Shown here: positions 1 through 7,961 of the stretch, in pieces
Numbering within the stretch: position 1 is the stretch's first letter
Layout: every line of letters starts with the position of its first letter
Notes under the pieces: generated by a model
The model's input: the letters and a program-made list of their open reading frames with translations, nothing else
Database searches by the model: none
What the model was told of the DNA's origin: nothing
Position numbers and translations under genes: made by a program
From: Clostridia bacterium
Lineage (GTDB): Bacteria > Bacillota > Clostridia > Oscillospirales > Acutalibacteraceae
Direction: 5' to 3'
Assembly: GCA_017471765.1 (NCBI GenBank)
Contig: JAFURT010000015.1
Location: 59,269-123,268, forward strand
DNA length: 64,000 bases

Positions 1-3000
1 GGCGCCGTCCACGATGAATTTCTCCACCGCTGCGTCACGGAAAGCAAACTCGCCGATGTCGTTCACATCCGGGCCGATGGTGACTTCCTTGAGCTTTTTA
101 CACTCATAGAACATACCCTCCGGCAGAACGGAAGCGTTCACATAGAAGGCGGTCAGAGCCTCACAGTCGGTGAAAGCATAGGCACCGTACTTGACCTTGG
201 GAGCGGTGATGGTGACGGTCTTCAGCTTCTTACAGCCGGCGAAGGCATACTGGCCGATGGACAGCAGGCTGTCGGAGGTGGTAACCTCTTTCAGACTTGC
301 GTTGCCGGCAAAGGCATAGTCGGAAATGACACATGCAGAGGACAGATCCAGCTTGCCGGACAGGGCACAGTTCTCAAAAGCGTTCTGGTTGATGATCTTC
401 AGGTTGTTTTCTCCGCTGAAGGTGATCTTTTCCAGGGCGGTACAGTTGTAGAAGGCGCCGTAGTCGATGTGCTCCAGGGTGGAGGGGAAGACCACCTCCT
501 CAAGGGCGGTTAGGTTGGCAAAGGCGTAGGCGCTGATGGTTTCCACACCCTCGGGGATGACCACACGGGTGATGGTGGAGTCACCGATAAACCAGGCCTT
601 AGAGGTTTCGGCATCGTCAAAGGCCAGTTCTTCCTCGGTTTTGAGCACATACTCAAAGTTGGAGAAAGCGAAGTTGCCGATGGTGGTCAGGGACAGATCC
701 TCGGGGATGACCACCTCGCCGCCGTTACCGTAGTAGTGGGTCAGGCTGGCACCGGTGGTGAGATAGGGATCCTTGACCTCGATGGATACCGTCTCGGAGT
801 AGTAGGTACTGCGGTCATTCTGCAACACCTTCATGGTGATGGAGGCGAAGCCCTCTGCCACAGCGGTGATGGCACCGGCAGCGTTGACGGTGACAATGCT
901 CTCGTTGCTGGATTCAAACTTCACCGTGGTATCGGCGGGGAAGTAGGAGGCCAGCGTGTAGTTCAGCGTGACCGTTTCGGAGGGATACAGCGCCAGGGAG
1001 TAATTCCCCTCGAAGAAGCGGGTCTCGCCGGTGTCGCCGATGTCCTTATCCTCGTTGGCTACCACATAATAGGCCTTGTTGACATAATAACCGTTCAGCC
1101 CGAACTGGTCGGCAACCGGCTTGTCGTACCGTTTGTAGCCCTTGTCGTCCTTACCCAGGACGGTGACGGGGAAGGTAATGGTCTTGTTGGTATCGGGGTC
1201 ACGCACCTTGATGGTGGCAGAGCCGGGGTTGACAGCCACCAGCTTGTTGTTGACCACATTCACCACACTGGGACGGGAGGAGGTGAACTCCAGCAGTTCG
1301 CCCCACTCGGTGACGGGGTAGACCAGCGGCTCCAGGGTGAACACTTCGTTGGGGCTGAGGGTCAGGCCCTCGTCCAGCCCATCCAGGTAGAAGTCCACGA
1401 AGTTATCCGGCAGGCCGATCTCATAGGACGCATAGTTCATCGCATAGTCGTAGCAGGTGACCACGAAGGAGTTGCGGTTGATTGCGCCCTCTTTGATGGT
1501 GTAAATGTAGTCGGTCAGCTCATACGTGATATAGGTGGTGCTGTTCTCCTTGGAATACACAGGGGTCAGGTACTGCTCAAAGGATTTCAGCTCCGAGATG
1601 GGGTTGTCGTTCTCGTCCTTGCCCATGGTCACATAGCCCAGCTGGGTGGACATGGCATAGTGGTTGTCGTACACACCCACCTTGGCATACAGCCGGTTCT
1701 TCTTCTGCGTCTTATCGTATTCGTAGTAGTACTCCACGTCGGTGATGGTGGGAGCCTCGAAGTCGATGGTCAGCGGGAAGGAGAAGGTGTTGTTCTTGTT
1801 GGTGGTCAGACCGCCGTCGCCATAATCCATGTAGCCGGTCATGTTGACGGTGTATTTGGTGTTGTTTTTCAGGTTGAGTTCAGTGGTGTCGAACTCCAGC
1901 TCCACATTGGCGGGGTAGATGGTGGCACCGCCGTCACCGTAAGACTTACGGACATCCAGGTCCTCACACTCGTAGACGACCTCGCCGGTGACGTCATCGG
2001 TGATGGTGACCACCACTTTGGCGGCGTTACGTAGCAGACCGGTCCAGATGAAGCGGAGGGAGTGGATCGTTCCCACCTGGTTGGACAGAGAGGCGTGCTC
2101 TCTGGTGGCGGAGATGGGCAGATCCTTGGGATCCTGCAGGAAGTAGTAGGAGCCCAGGTAGCTGACATAGTCGTCCTCCACGCCGCCGATGGGGCGGGTG
2201 GCATAGGCATCGGGCATTACCTTATCCTCGATGGCGATGGAATCGTCCATATCGTCCGCATCGGTCTCGAAGTAATCCAGATCCATCAGCGGAGCCACCG
2301 TCCAGTCGCCGTAGTAGGCCAGGTAGGGGATGCTCATGCTGATGTCAGTGCCCTTCTTGGCGGCCAGGGTGATGAAGCCCTCCACGTACATACCGTTTTC
2401 AAAGGATTTGTCGAGATAGGCCTTGTCCTCGTCGCTGAGGGTAACCGTGACGGTCACGGTGGCGGTCTCGCCGGCCTTGACGGTCAGCTTCTTGCCCTTG
2501 ACAGTGCCGCCGGTGACCTCGCCCACGGTGAGGTCACCGTTCAGGGCGTAGGATTCTTCGGTCACGGTGGTCTCGCCGTGGGAGGTCTTGGTGTCGCTGA
2601 CACCCTCGGTGAGGATATGGGCGCCCAGCTCATAGGTCAGCGTCTTGTCGCCGAAGTTCTTGACGGCGAACTTCATTTCGTAGGCGCCGGTCTTTTCCTT
2701 GTCGTCCCCAAGCTCCAGCTTGGTCTTGTCCATCTCCTTGCCATCCTTATCGTAGGTGATGATGATGGCATCGGTATTCAGCGCATTGTTCAGGTTTGCC
2801 AGACCGGCACCCTGCTTACGCACGAAATAGGGCAGAGCGTTCTTGCCCAGGGCGATGTCCGCCGTGGACATCATCAGGCGGTTGACCATCTTGTTGACGG
2901 CCACATTGTCCTCGGCAATCTCAGGGAAATTCTCCACCACATACTGGCGGAGCAGCAGCACCACGCCGGCCAGGTTGGGACAGGCCATGGAGGTGCCGGA

Positions 3001-4803
3001 CAGCCGGTCGTAGCCGCCGCCGGTGATGGAGGACAGGATCTGGCCACCGTGGGCGGTAATCTCCGGCTTGATGCCCAGGCTGGGGGTGGGTCCCCAGGAG
3101 GAGAAGTCGGAGATGAAGGGGCCGGAGGACTGGCTGCGGCTGACAGTGATGGTGCCGTTGCCTTGAGCAACCAGCATCTCACCGTCATCCTGGGAGATGG
3201 AGCAGGCGGCCAGTTTGGCATCGCCCACGTTCATCTTGATATCACCGGAAACATTGTTGTAGATGATGATACCGGCGGCGCCCTGCGCTTCGGCGATCAT
3301 CGCCTTTTCCTCGAAGGTATTGGAACCGCGGCGCACCAGGGCGATCTTGCCCTTAACGTCCATGCCGGTATAGTCGGCAGAACGGCCCACGCCGGGGATG
3401 ATGACGTATTCCAGCTTGACACTGTCCTCTTCACCCAGCAGGGTATCGCAGAAGTTGTTTTCTTCGGCGGCGCCGTTGGTGGTCTCGATGAAGTACAGGA
3501 TCTGGTTGTTATACTTGATGTAGGGGGTCTCGGCACCGTTGATGGAGGCGACAGACATGACGCCCTCATAGGTGCCGGGGGAGCCGACGGTACCGGAGTC
3601 CGGGTTGGAGGTCAGGGGCAGGTTACCGTTCTTCTCCGAGCCGTAGGCGGAGGAGTAGCTGTTGGAGGCGGCCACCACCATGCTGATGCCGGCCTCCCGG
3701 ATGCGATCATACACGCCGCTGAGCTTTTCCTCGTCGCCCTCACGGCTGAAGCCGCAGGCAGTACCCAGGGACATATTGATGACGTCCACGCCCAAGACCA
3801 CGCAATCCTCCAGCGCCGCCAAAATCCAGGCGGCACGGGCGGTATCCATTACGTCGGAAAACACCTTCATGGATACCAGCTGGGCGTTAGGGGCAACACC
3901 GGTGATGGTGTCGTCCTTACCCACGATGACGCCGGACACGTGGGTGCCGTGGTTGTTGTGGGTGGAGTAGGGGTCCGGGTCGCTGTCGGCATAGTCATAG
4001 CCGAAGGGGACCTTGTTGTTTATGTACACGTCATCCACCGTCAGACCCTCGGTCTGCTCGCTGGCCTTGGTGTCACCCAGTACAGCGGCCACCTGCTCGT
4101 AAGTCAGGCCCAGGGTGGTGGAGGTGAAATTATCCACCGAGAAGGCGGTGTGCTTAGAGTCAAGACCGGTATCCAGTACCGCTACCACCGTGCCGGAGCC
4201 GTCGTAGGGGGCGTCGGAGCTGTCGAAGATACCGGTGTCGAACACATCAACGGGGTTCTCCACCAGTTCGGTGGCGGCCACCTTGTATTCCTCGCCTACG
4301 ATGATGTCCTGCCCCTTGCCCAAAGACTGGCAGGTGACACGGAAATCCCGGGCGGTGATCTGCAGCTCAAAGCCGCTGAGGACGGTGGCATATTCCTCAC
4401 CCAGCTTGTAGGGCACCTTCTGCTCATCCAGTGTGGCCAGCAGGGATGCCTTTTCCTCGGCGATGGCGGTGCGGATAGCCTCCGCCTCATCGCTCTCCAG
4501 AGCAAATTCGGTAAAGCTCATCGTCTTGGCCGAATCCTCGTAGGCATCCATCAGCGTCGCCACATCCACCGTGACGATGACCGAAATTTCCTGGTCATCC
4601 TTTACGGTGTCGGGTAGCTGGAACATGACCTCATTGTTGAGGTATTGCTGGTAGTTTACCAGTACATCCTGCAACTGCTGGATGGAGGAGGCCGTATAGG
4701 GCTCCTTTTCTGCATAGGCCACCGTCAGGGGAGAGAGAGCCAGCAGAGCCACCAGGAACAGGGTAAGCGTAGATTTCGCTGTTTTCGCAACTCGTTTCTT
4801 CAT
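1..4803 (-). CDS. Secreted subtilisin-like (S8) serine protease with C-terminal leucine-rich repeats, 3' end cut by window
   Basis: Open from the ATG at 4803 to the window edge, 1601 codons without a stop, so the C-terminus is missing. Residues 1-31 are a signal peptide (basic MKKR start, hydrophobic core, AYA cleavage-like site). The S8 triad is visible: Asp211 in VLDTGLD, His285 in NNHGTHVSG and Ser605 in LSGTSMACPN. A protease-associated (PA) insert lies near 485-520 (AEAQGAAGIIIYNN). Around 1170-1205 and 1290-1325 there are two Big_2-like Ig folds (for example SSNESIVTVN), and from about 1370 onward BspA-type LRR_5 repeats (AFANLTALEEVVFP, AFYNCTALEKITF). This is the plan of Gram-positive cell-envelope proteases such as C5a peptidase/lactocepin, but with an LRR tail in place of a visible anchor. 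It probably degrades extracellular protein and binds a surface; the substrate is unknown. Confidence 0.93.
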   Translation of the reverse strand, partial: MKKRVAKTAKSTLTLFLVALLALSPLTVAYAEKEPYTASSIQQLQDVLVNYQQYLNNEVMFQLPDTVKDDQEISVIVTVDVATLMDAYEDSAKTMSFTEFALESDEAEAIRTAIAEEKASLLATLDEQKVPYKLGEEYATVLSGFELQITARDFRVTCQSLGKGQDIIVGEEYKVAATELVENPVDVFDTGIFDSSDAPYDGSGTVVAVLDTGLDSKHTAFSVDNFTSTTLGLTYEQVAAVLGDTKASEQTEGLTVDDVYINNKVPFGYDYADSDPDPYSTHNNHGTHVSGVIVGKDDTITGVAPNAQLVSMKVFSDVMDTARAAWILAALEDCVVLGVDVINMSLGTACGFSREGDEEKLSGVYDRIREAGISMVVAASNSYSSAYGSEKNGNLPLTSNPDSGTVGSPGTYEGVMSVASINGAETPYIKYNNQILYFIETTNGAAEENNFCDTLLGEEDSVKLEYVIIPGVGRSADYTGMDVKGKIALVRRGSNTFEEKAMIAEAQGAAGIIIYNNVSGDIKMNVGDAKLAACSISQDDGEMLVAQGNGTITVSRSQSSGPFISDFSSWGPTPSLGIKPEITAHGGQILSSITGGGYDRLSGTSMACPNLAGVVLLLRQYVVENFPEIAEDNVAVNKMVNRLMMSTADIALGKNALPYFVRKQGAGLANLNNALNTDAIIITYDKDGKEMDKTKLELGDDKEKTGAYEMKFAVKNFGDKTLTYELGAHILTEGVSDTKTSHGETTVTEESYALNGDLTVGEVTGGTVKGKKLTVKAGETATVTVTVTLSDEDKAYLDKSFENGMYVEGFITLAAKKGTDISMSIPYLAYYGDWTVAPLMDLDYFETDADDMDDSIAIEDKVMPDAYATRPIGGVEDDYVSYLGSYYFLQDPKDLPISATREHASLSNQVGTIHSLRFIWTGLLRNAAKVVVTITDDVTGEVVYECEDLDVRKSYGDGGATIYPANVELEFDTTELNLKNNTKYTVNMTGYMDYGDGGLTTNKNNTFSFPLTIDFEAPTITDVEYYYEYDKTQKKNRLYAKVGVYDNHYAMSTQLGYVTMGKDENDNPISELKSFEQYLTPVYSKENSTTYITYELTDYIYTIKEGAINRNSFVVTCYDYAMNYASYEIGLPDNFVDFYLDGLDEGLTLSPNEVFTLEPLVYPVTEWGELLEFTSSRPSVVNVVNNKLVAVNPGSATIKVRDPDTNKTITFPVTVLGKDDKGYKRYDKPVADQFGLNGYYVNKAYYVVANEDKDIGDTGETRFFEGNYSLALYPSETVTLNYTLASYFPADTTVKFESSNESIVTVNAAGAITAVAEGFASITMKVLQNDRSTYYSETVSIEVKDPYLTTGASLTHYYGNGGEVVIPEDLSLTTIGNFAFSNFEYVLKTEEELAFDDAETSKAWFIGDSTITRVVIPEGVETISAYAFANLTALEEVVFPSTLEHIDYGAFYNCTALEKITFSGENNLKIINQNAFENCALSGKLDLSSACVISDYAFAGNASLKEVTTSDSLLSIGQYAFAGCKKLKTVTITAPKVKYGAYAFTDCEALTAFYVNASVLPEGMFYECKKLKEVTIGPDVNDIGEFAFRDAAVEKFIVDGA

Positions 4804-4875
4804 GGATGTTTTCGCCTTTCTCGTTTTTTTGGTACTGGATGTGCCTAATAATCCAATATATACACATACTGTTGT

Positions 4876-4904
4876 AGTATAACGTATTTTGAAAGAAATT
4901 GCAA
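4876..4904 (-). promoter_or_regulatory. Sigma-A promoter of the subtilase gene
   Basis: On the minus strand TTGCAA (4899-4904), a 17-bp spacer and TATACT (4876-4881) lie about 70 bp upstream of the ATG at 4803. The rest of the 246-bp gap to the divergent gene at 5050 is AT-rich with no other clear element. Confidence 0.7.
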
Positions 4905-5049
4905 GGTATTTATGCGAGAAACCCTATATTTTTTATTATAAACAGAGTATAGGCGGGATTTTTGCTGTTTTAAGTGAATTTTTCTTGCATTTTTCTTTTG
5001 CACATTGTATGCTATACAGTGGAGTATAACGACGTGTGGAGGAAACGGT

Positions 5050-5889
5050 ATGACCAAACAGACGATAAGGCGGCTCCATCAGATTTACGGCATTCTGCTG
5101 GCGGTGGTGACCGTGGTGGCAGGTGTGTGCCTGATGGTAGCTTGTTTAGGGATATATCACAGCGGTGACAAGCCTTATTCCCGGGAAGCGGTAGCGGCCG
5201 CCTTTGCGCCGATTTCTATCCCGGTGTATCTGTGCCTGGGGCTGGTGGCAGGCAGCTTTCTCCTGCACCTGTTTTTGCCCATGGAGGAAGGCCGCCTGAA
5301 GGCCACCCCCGATGCCGCTATGCGGCTGGAACGGCTGTACGCCCGTACTGATGTGTCCCGGTGGGAGGCTGCGGCTTGCCGCCAGGTACAGCAGGAGCAA
5401 CGGCTCCGGCGTGTACACCGGTTGGTGACCGGGGTGCTGGCGGCCATAGGCACGGCGGTGTTCCTGGTCTATGCGCTGGATAGCCGGCATTTCTCCTCTA
5501 CGGATGTGAACGGCTCAATGATAAAGGCGATGCTGTGGCTGACACCCTGTGCGCTGCTTCCCTGTGTGTATGGGATTATTGCCTGGTTCGTCTGCACCGC
5601 CAGTGTCCGCCGGGAGACCGCTATCCTTACGGCCCAGCTGGTGGCCCGGGTGGTGGACGATAAGACCAAAGCCACCGGAGAGAAAGAGGAGGCGGTAAAG
5701 GCTTCGGCAGAGGCCGTCGAAGCCCCCTCCGTGGCGAAGAGAACCGCCGCATTTCCGGAGCGGGCGGTGCGGTATGGCGTGCTGGCTGTGGGGCTGGCGC
5801 TGTTGGTATACGGTTTCGCCACCGGCGGCATCGCCGATGTGCTGACAAAAGCGGTGAATATTTGCACCGAATGTATCGGATTGGGGTGA
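5050..5889 (+). CDS. Multi-pass membrane protein of unknown function, partner of polyferredoxin-TlpA
   Basis: 279 residues; the ATG at 5050 follows GGAGG with good spacing. About five hydrophobic segments are seen (near residues 12-35, 55-76, 124-143, 160-184 and 240-260), with a charged soluble stretch between the second and third and a Lys/Glu/Ala-rich stretch before the last. I do not recognise a family. It ends only 4 bp before the polyferredoxin-thioredoxin fusion at 5894, so the two are almost certainly co-transcribed. An accessory membrane subunit for electron transfer is a reasonable guess from context, but no motif proves it. Confidence 0.8.
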   Translation: MTKQTIRRLHQIYGILLAVVTVVAGVCLMVACLGIYHSGDKPYSREAVAAAFAPISIPVYLCLGLVAGSFLLHLFLPMEEGRLKATPDAAMRLERLYARTDVSRWEAAACRQVQQEQRLRRVHRLVTGVLAAIGTAVFLVYALDSRHFSSTDVNGSMIKAMLWLTPCALLPCVYGIIAWFVCTASVRRETAILTAQLVARVVDDKTKATGEKEEAVKASAEAVEAPSVAKRTAAFPERAVRYGVLAVGLALLVYGFATGGIADVLTKAVNICTECIGLG

Positions 5890-5893
5890 GGGT

Positions 5894-7369
5894 ATGAGCA
5901 AAATAAAAGACACACTGAAACGCTGGATGCCCTCCCGCCGGAAGTGGATTCAGCTATACACAGCCCTGCTGTTCAACGCTAATCTAAAAGGCTTTGTTAC
6001 CGGCAATATCTATCAAGGCAACACCAAGGCTATGTGCGTGCCGGGGCTTAACTGTTATTCCTGTCCCGGGGCGGTGGGCGCTTGCCCGCTTGGCTCTTTG
6101 CAAGGCTCCTTCAGTGCTGACCGGAGTACCCTATACTACGTCTGCGGTATTCTGGTGCTGTATGGGGTGTTGCTTGGCCGCACTATCTGCGGTTGGCTTT
6201 GCCCCTTTGGATTGATTCAGGAGCTGTTACATAAAATCAAGACACCTAAGCTCAAAAAAGGCCCGGTCACCCGGGTGCTGTCGGTGCTGAAATACGTCAT
6301 TTTGGTCTTTTTTGTGTTTCTCGTCCCGATTATGTACGCATTCCGGGACACACCGTTGCCGGCATTCTGCAAATACATCTGCCCGGCGGGTACGCTGGAA
6401 GGCGGTATCAGCCTGCTGGCCAACAAGGTCAACGACAGTTACTTTTCTATGCTGGGCCCCCTGTTCACCTGGAAATTCCTGGTGCTGATGGCCATTGTGG
6501 TGGGCTGTGTGTTTGTGTTCCGGCTGTTCTGCCGGTTTATCTGCCCTCTGGGCGCTTTGTACGGCCTGTTTAACCGTTTTTCCCTCTTCGGCATCAAGCT
6601 CCACCGGGATAAATGCACCGATTGCGGCCTGTGCCTGAGCAAGTGCCAGATGGATATCCGGCAGGTGGGTGACCGGGAGTGCATTGGCTGTGGCGAATGT
6701 GTGCCGGTGTGTCCTACCAAGGCCATCGAGTGGAAGGGCCCCAAGATTTTGGTGAAGGCCAATGAGGGTGCCGCTACGGAGAAGGCCAAGAAGTCCCGGC
6801 TGATCACCCGTATCATCGCCACGGTGGCTATGCTGGCGGTGCTGGTGGGCGCTGTCGCCTACTACTGGAACCAGGAGGATGCCCGCAACCCGAATCCCGG
6901 CACTACCGAGACCGAGCGTGGCAACCAGGTAGGCGACCTATGCTTTGGCTACGACCTGGAAATTGTCGATGGTAACGGCGGCAGTGGCAAGACGGTCGAC
7001 CCCACCGCCACCGGCAAGATCACCGTTATTAATTTCTGGGGCACCTGGTGTACCCCCTGTGTGGCAGAGCTTCCCTATTTCGACCGGATCGCCACAGAGT
7101 ATGCGGACAAGGTGACCGTGTTTGCCATCCATTCCAGCGTGTCCAAGGAGACCGCCCCGGCATATATTGGAAAATACTATCCTGACTCGCCCATGCTGTT
7201 CTCTTGGGATGGCGGAGAGGGCTTCTCCGGCGAGTACTACACCGCCCTGGGTGGCAGAGGCACCTACCCCTACACCATCGTGCTGGATGAAAAAGGCATC
7301 GTGGTCAAGGTGATCCATTCCTCGGTGACATACGAAGACCTGAAAGCGGTTGTGGAAGAAATCCTGTAA
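5894..7369 (+). CDS. Membrane polyferredoxin (NapH/4Fe-4S type) fused to a TlpA-like thioredoxin domain
   Basis: 491 residues. The N-terminal part has several membrane segments with NapH/CcoG-like cysteine motifs (CGWLCPFG, CKYICPAG, CRFICPLG) and an extra cysteine cluster at about 48-64. Two classical 4Fe-4S motifs follow at about 239-272 (CTDCGLCLSKC and CIGCGECVPVC). After another membrane segment near 300-325 comes a TlpA/ResA-like thioredoxin domain with active site WCTPC near residue 380, predicted to lie outside the membrane. The layout suggests electrons pass from the cytoplasm through Fe-S centres to an external dithiol; that is inference. Transcribed with the 5050 gene and convergent with TlpA-containing lipoproteins. 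Start ATG with GAGGGT upstream. Confidence 0.9.
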   Translation: MSKIKDTLKRWMPSRRKWIQLYTALLFNANLKGFVTGNIYQGNTKAMCVPGLNCYSCPGAVGACPLGSLQGSFSADRSTLYYVCGILVLYGVLLGRTICGWLCPFGLIQELLHKIKTPKLKKGPVTRVLSVLKYVILVFFVFLVPIMYAFRDTPLPAFCKYICPAGTLEGGISLLANKVNDSYFSMLGPLFTWKFLVLMAIVVGCVFVFRLFCRFICPLGALYGLFNRFSLFGIKLHRDKCTDCGLCLSKCQMDIRQVGDRECIGCGECVPVCPTKAIEWKGPKILVKANEGAATEKAKKSRLITRIIATVAMLAVLVGAVAYYWNQEDARNPNPGTTETERGNQVGDLCFGYDLEIVDGNGGSGKTVDPTATGKITVINFWGTWCTPCVAELPYFDRIATEYADKVTVFAIHSSVSKETAPAYIGKYYPDSPMLFSWDGGEGFSGEYYTALGGRGTYPYTIVLDEKGIVVKVIHSSVTYEDLKAVVEEIL

Positions 7370-7374
7370 ACAAG

Positions 7375-7412
7375 AAAAATCCCGTTGCATCAGCGATGCA
7401 ACGGGATTTTTT
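7375..7412. terminator. Bidirectional rho-independent terminator
   Basis: A long GC-rich stem (ATCCCGTTGCATC pairing with GATGCAACGGGAT) flanked by A- and T-runs, between convergent genes ending at 7369 (+) and 7422 (-). Confidence 0.9.
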
Positions 7413-7421
7413 GCGTCTTTT

Positions 7422-7823
7422 TTATTCAGCCGCTTTCTTCAGGGTGATGGTCATTTCGGTCTCATCATCCTTAAAGTAGAAGTTGGTGATGCCCTCGTCC
7501 ACGTAGGTGTAGCCGGCAGGCAGGGTAAGGAAGGAGACCTTGTACTCGTCCTCCTCCTGCTTCCAGGTGGCCACGCCGTTGGCGTCGGTCTTGGCGGGTA
7601 CGCACATGTCAGAGCAGATCTGCACATTAGCGTCGGCGATGGGGTTGCCGGCCTCATCCTTGACGGTGACGGTATAGGTCACCTTGTCATCGGCAGGCTG
7701 GGTGGTGGTTGTGGTGATCACCGGCTCACTGCTCTCGGGAGCAGAGGACTCGGCAGGCTCACTGCAGGCGCACAGGCCGCACAGCAGGCACAGGATAGCG
7801 GCAAAAAGAGCAAAACGTTTCAT
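7422..7823 (-). CDS. Small lipoprotein with one Cna-B/carboxypeptidase-regulatory-like domain
   Basis: 133 residues. The start MKRFAL at 7823 follows GGAGG at good spacing; upstream in-frame starts lack a site and overlap the promoter. The signal peptide ends in a lipobox-like LCAC, then a Ser/Glu/Pro linker, then one beta-sandwich repeat (YTVTVKDEAGNPIADANVQI to the C-terminus). The same TVTVKDxxGxxxxxA unit occurs in the large lipoproteins at 7962-15199. The domain also holds a Cys pair (CSDMC). Likely anchored on the outer face of the membrane; role unknown, possibly a structural partner of its larger neighbours. Confidence 0.85.
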   Translation of the reverse strand: MKRFALFAAILCLLCGLCACSEPAESSAPESSEPVITTTTTQPADDKVTYTVTVKDEAGNPIADANVQICSDMCVPAKTDANGVATWKQEEDEYKVSFLTLPAGYTYVDEGITNFYFKDDETEMTITLKKAAE

Positions 7824-7863
7824 CTTCGGATACCTCCATATTGTTTTTTTAGGAACATCGTGC

Positions 7864-7892
7864 ATTGTACCATGTTTTTCGCCGCAGTGCAA
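7864..7892 (-). promoter_or_regulatory. Sigma-A promoter for the small lipoprotein
   Basis: Minus strand TTGCAC (7887-7892), 17-bp spacer, TACAAT (7864-7869), about 40 bp upstream of the ATG at 7823. Confidence 0.75.
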
Positions 7893-7924
7893 GCCCTGTG
7901 GCGAAAAAACTTTCTTGGGGCAGA

Positions 7925-7954
7925 AAAAAGCGGCCTCCGCAGAGGCCGCTTTTT
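7925..7954 (-). terminator. Rho-independent terminator of the three-lipoprotein operon
   Basis: Stem AGCGGCCTC/GAGGCCGCT with flanking A5 and T5 runs, 8 bp past the stop at 7962 on the minus strand. Confidence 0.88.
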
Positions 7955-7961
7955 GAGACTG

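Noticed and set aside
736-4617. Long plus-strand open frames (432 and 851 codons)
   Set aside because: They are antisense to the subtilase gene, have Gly/His/Val-rich shadow composition and no family features; the minus-strand frame has signal peptide, catalytic triad and LRRs.
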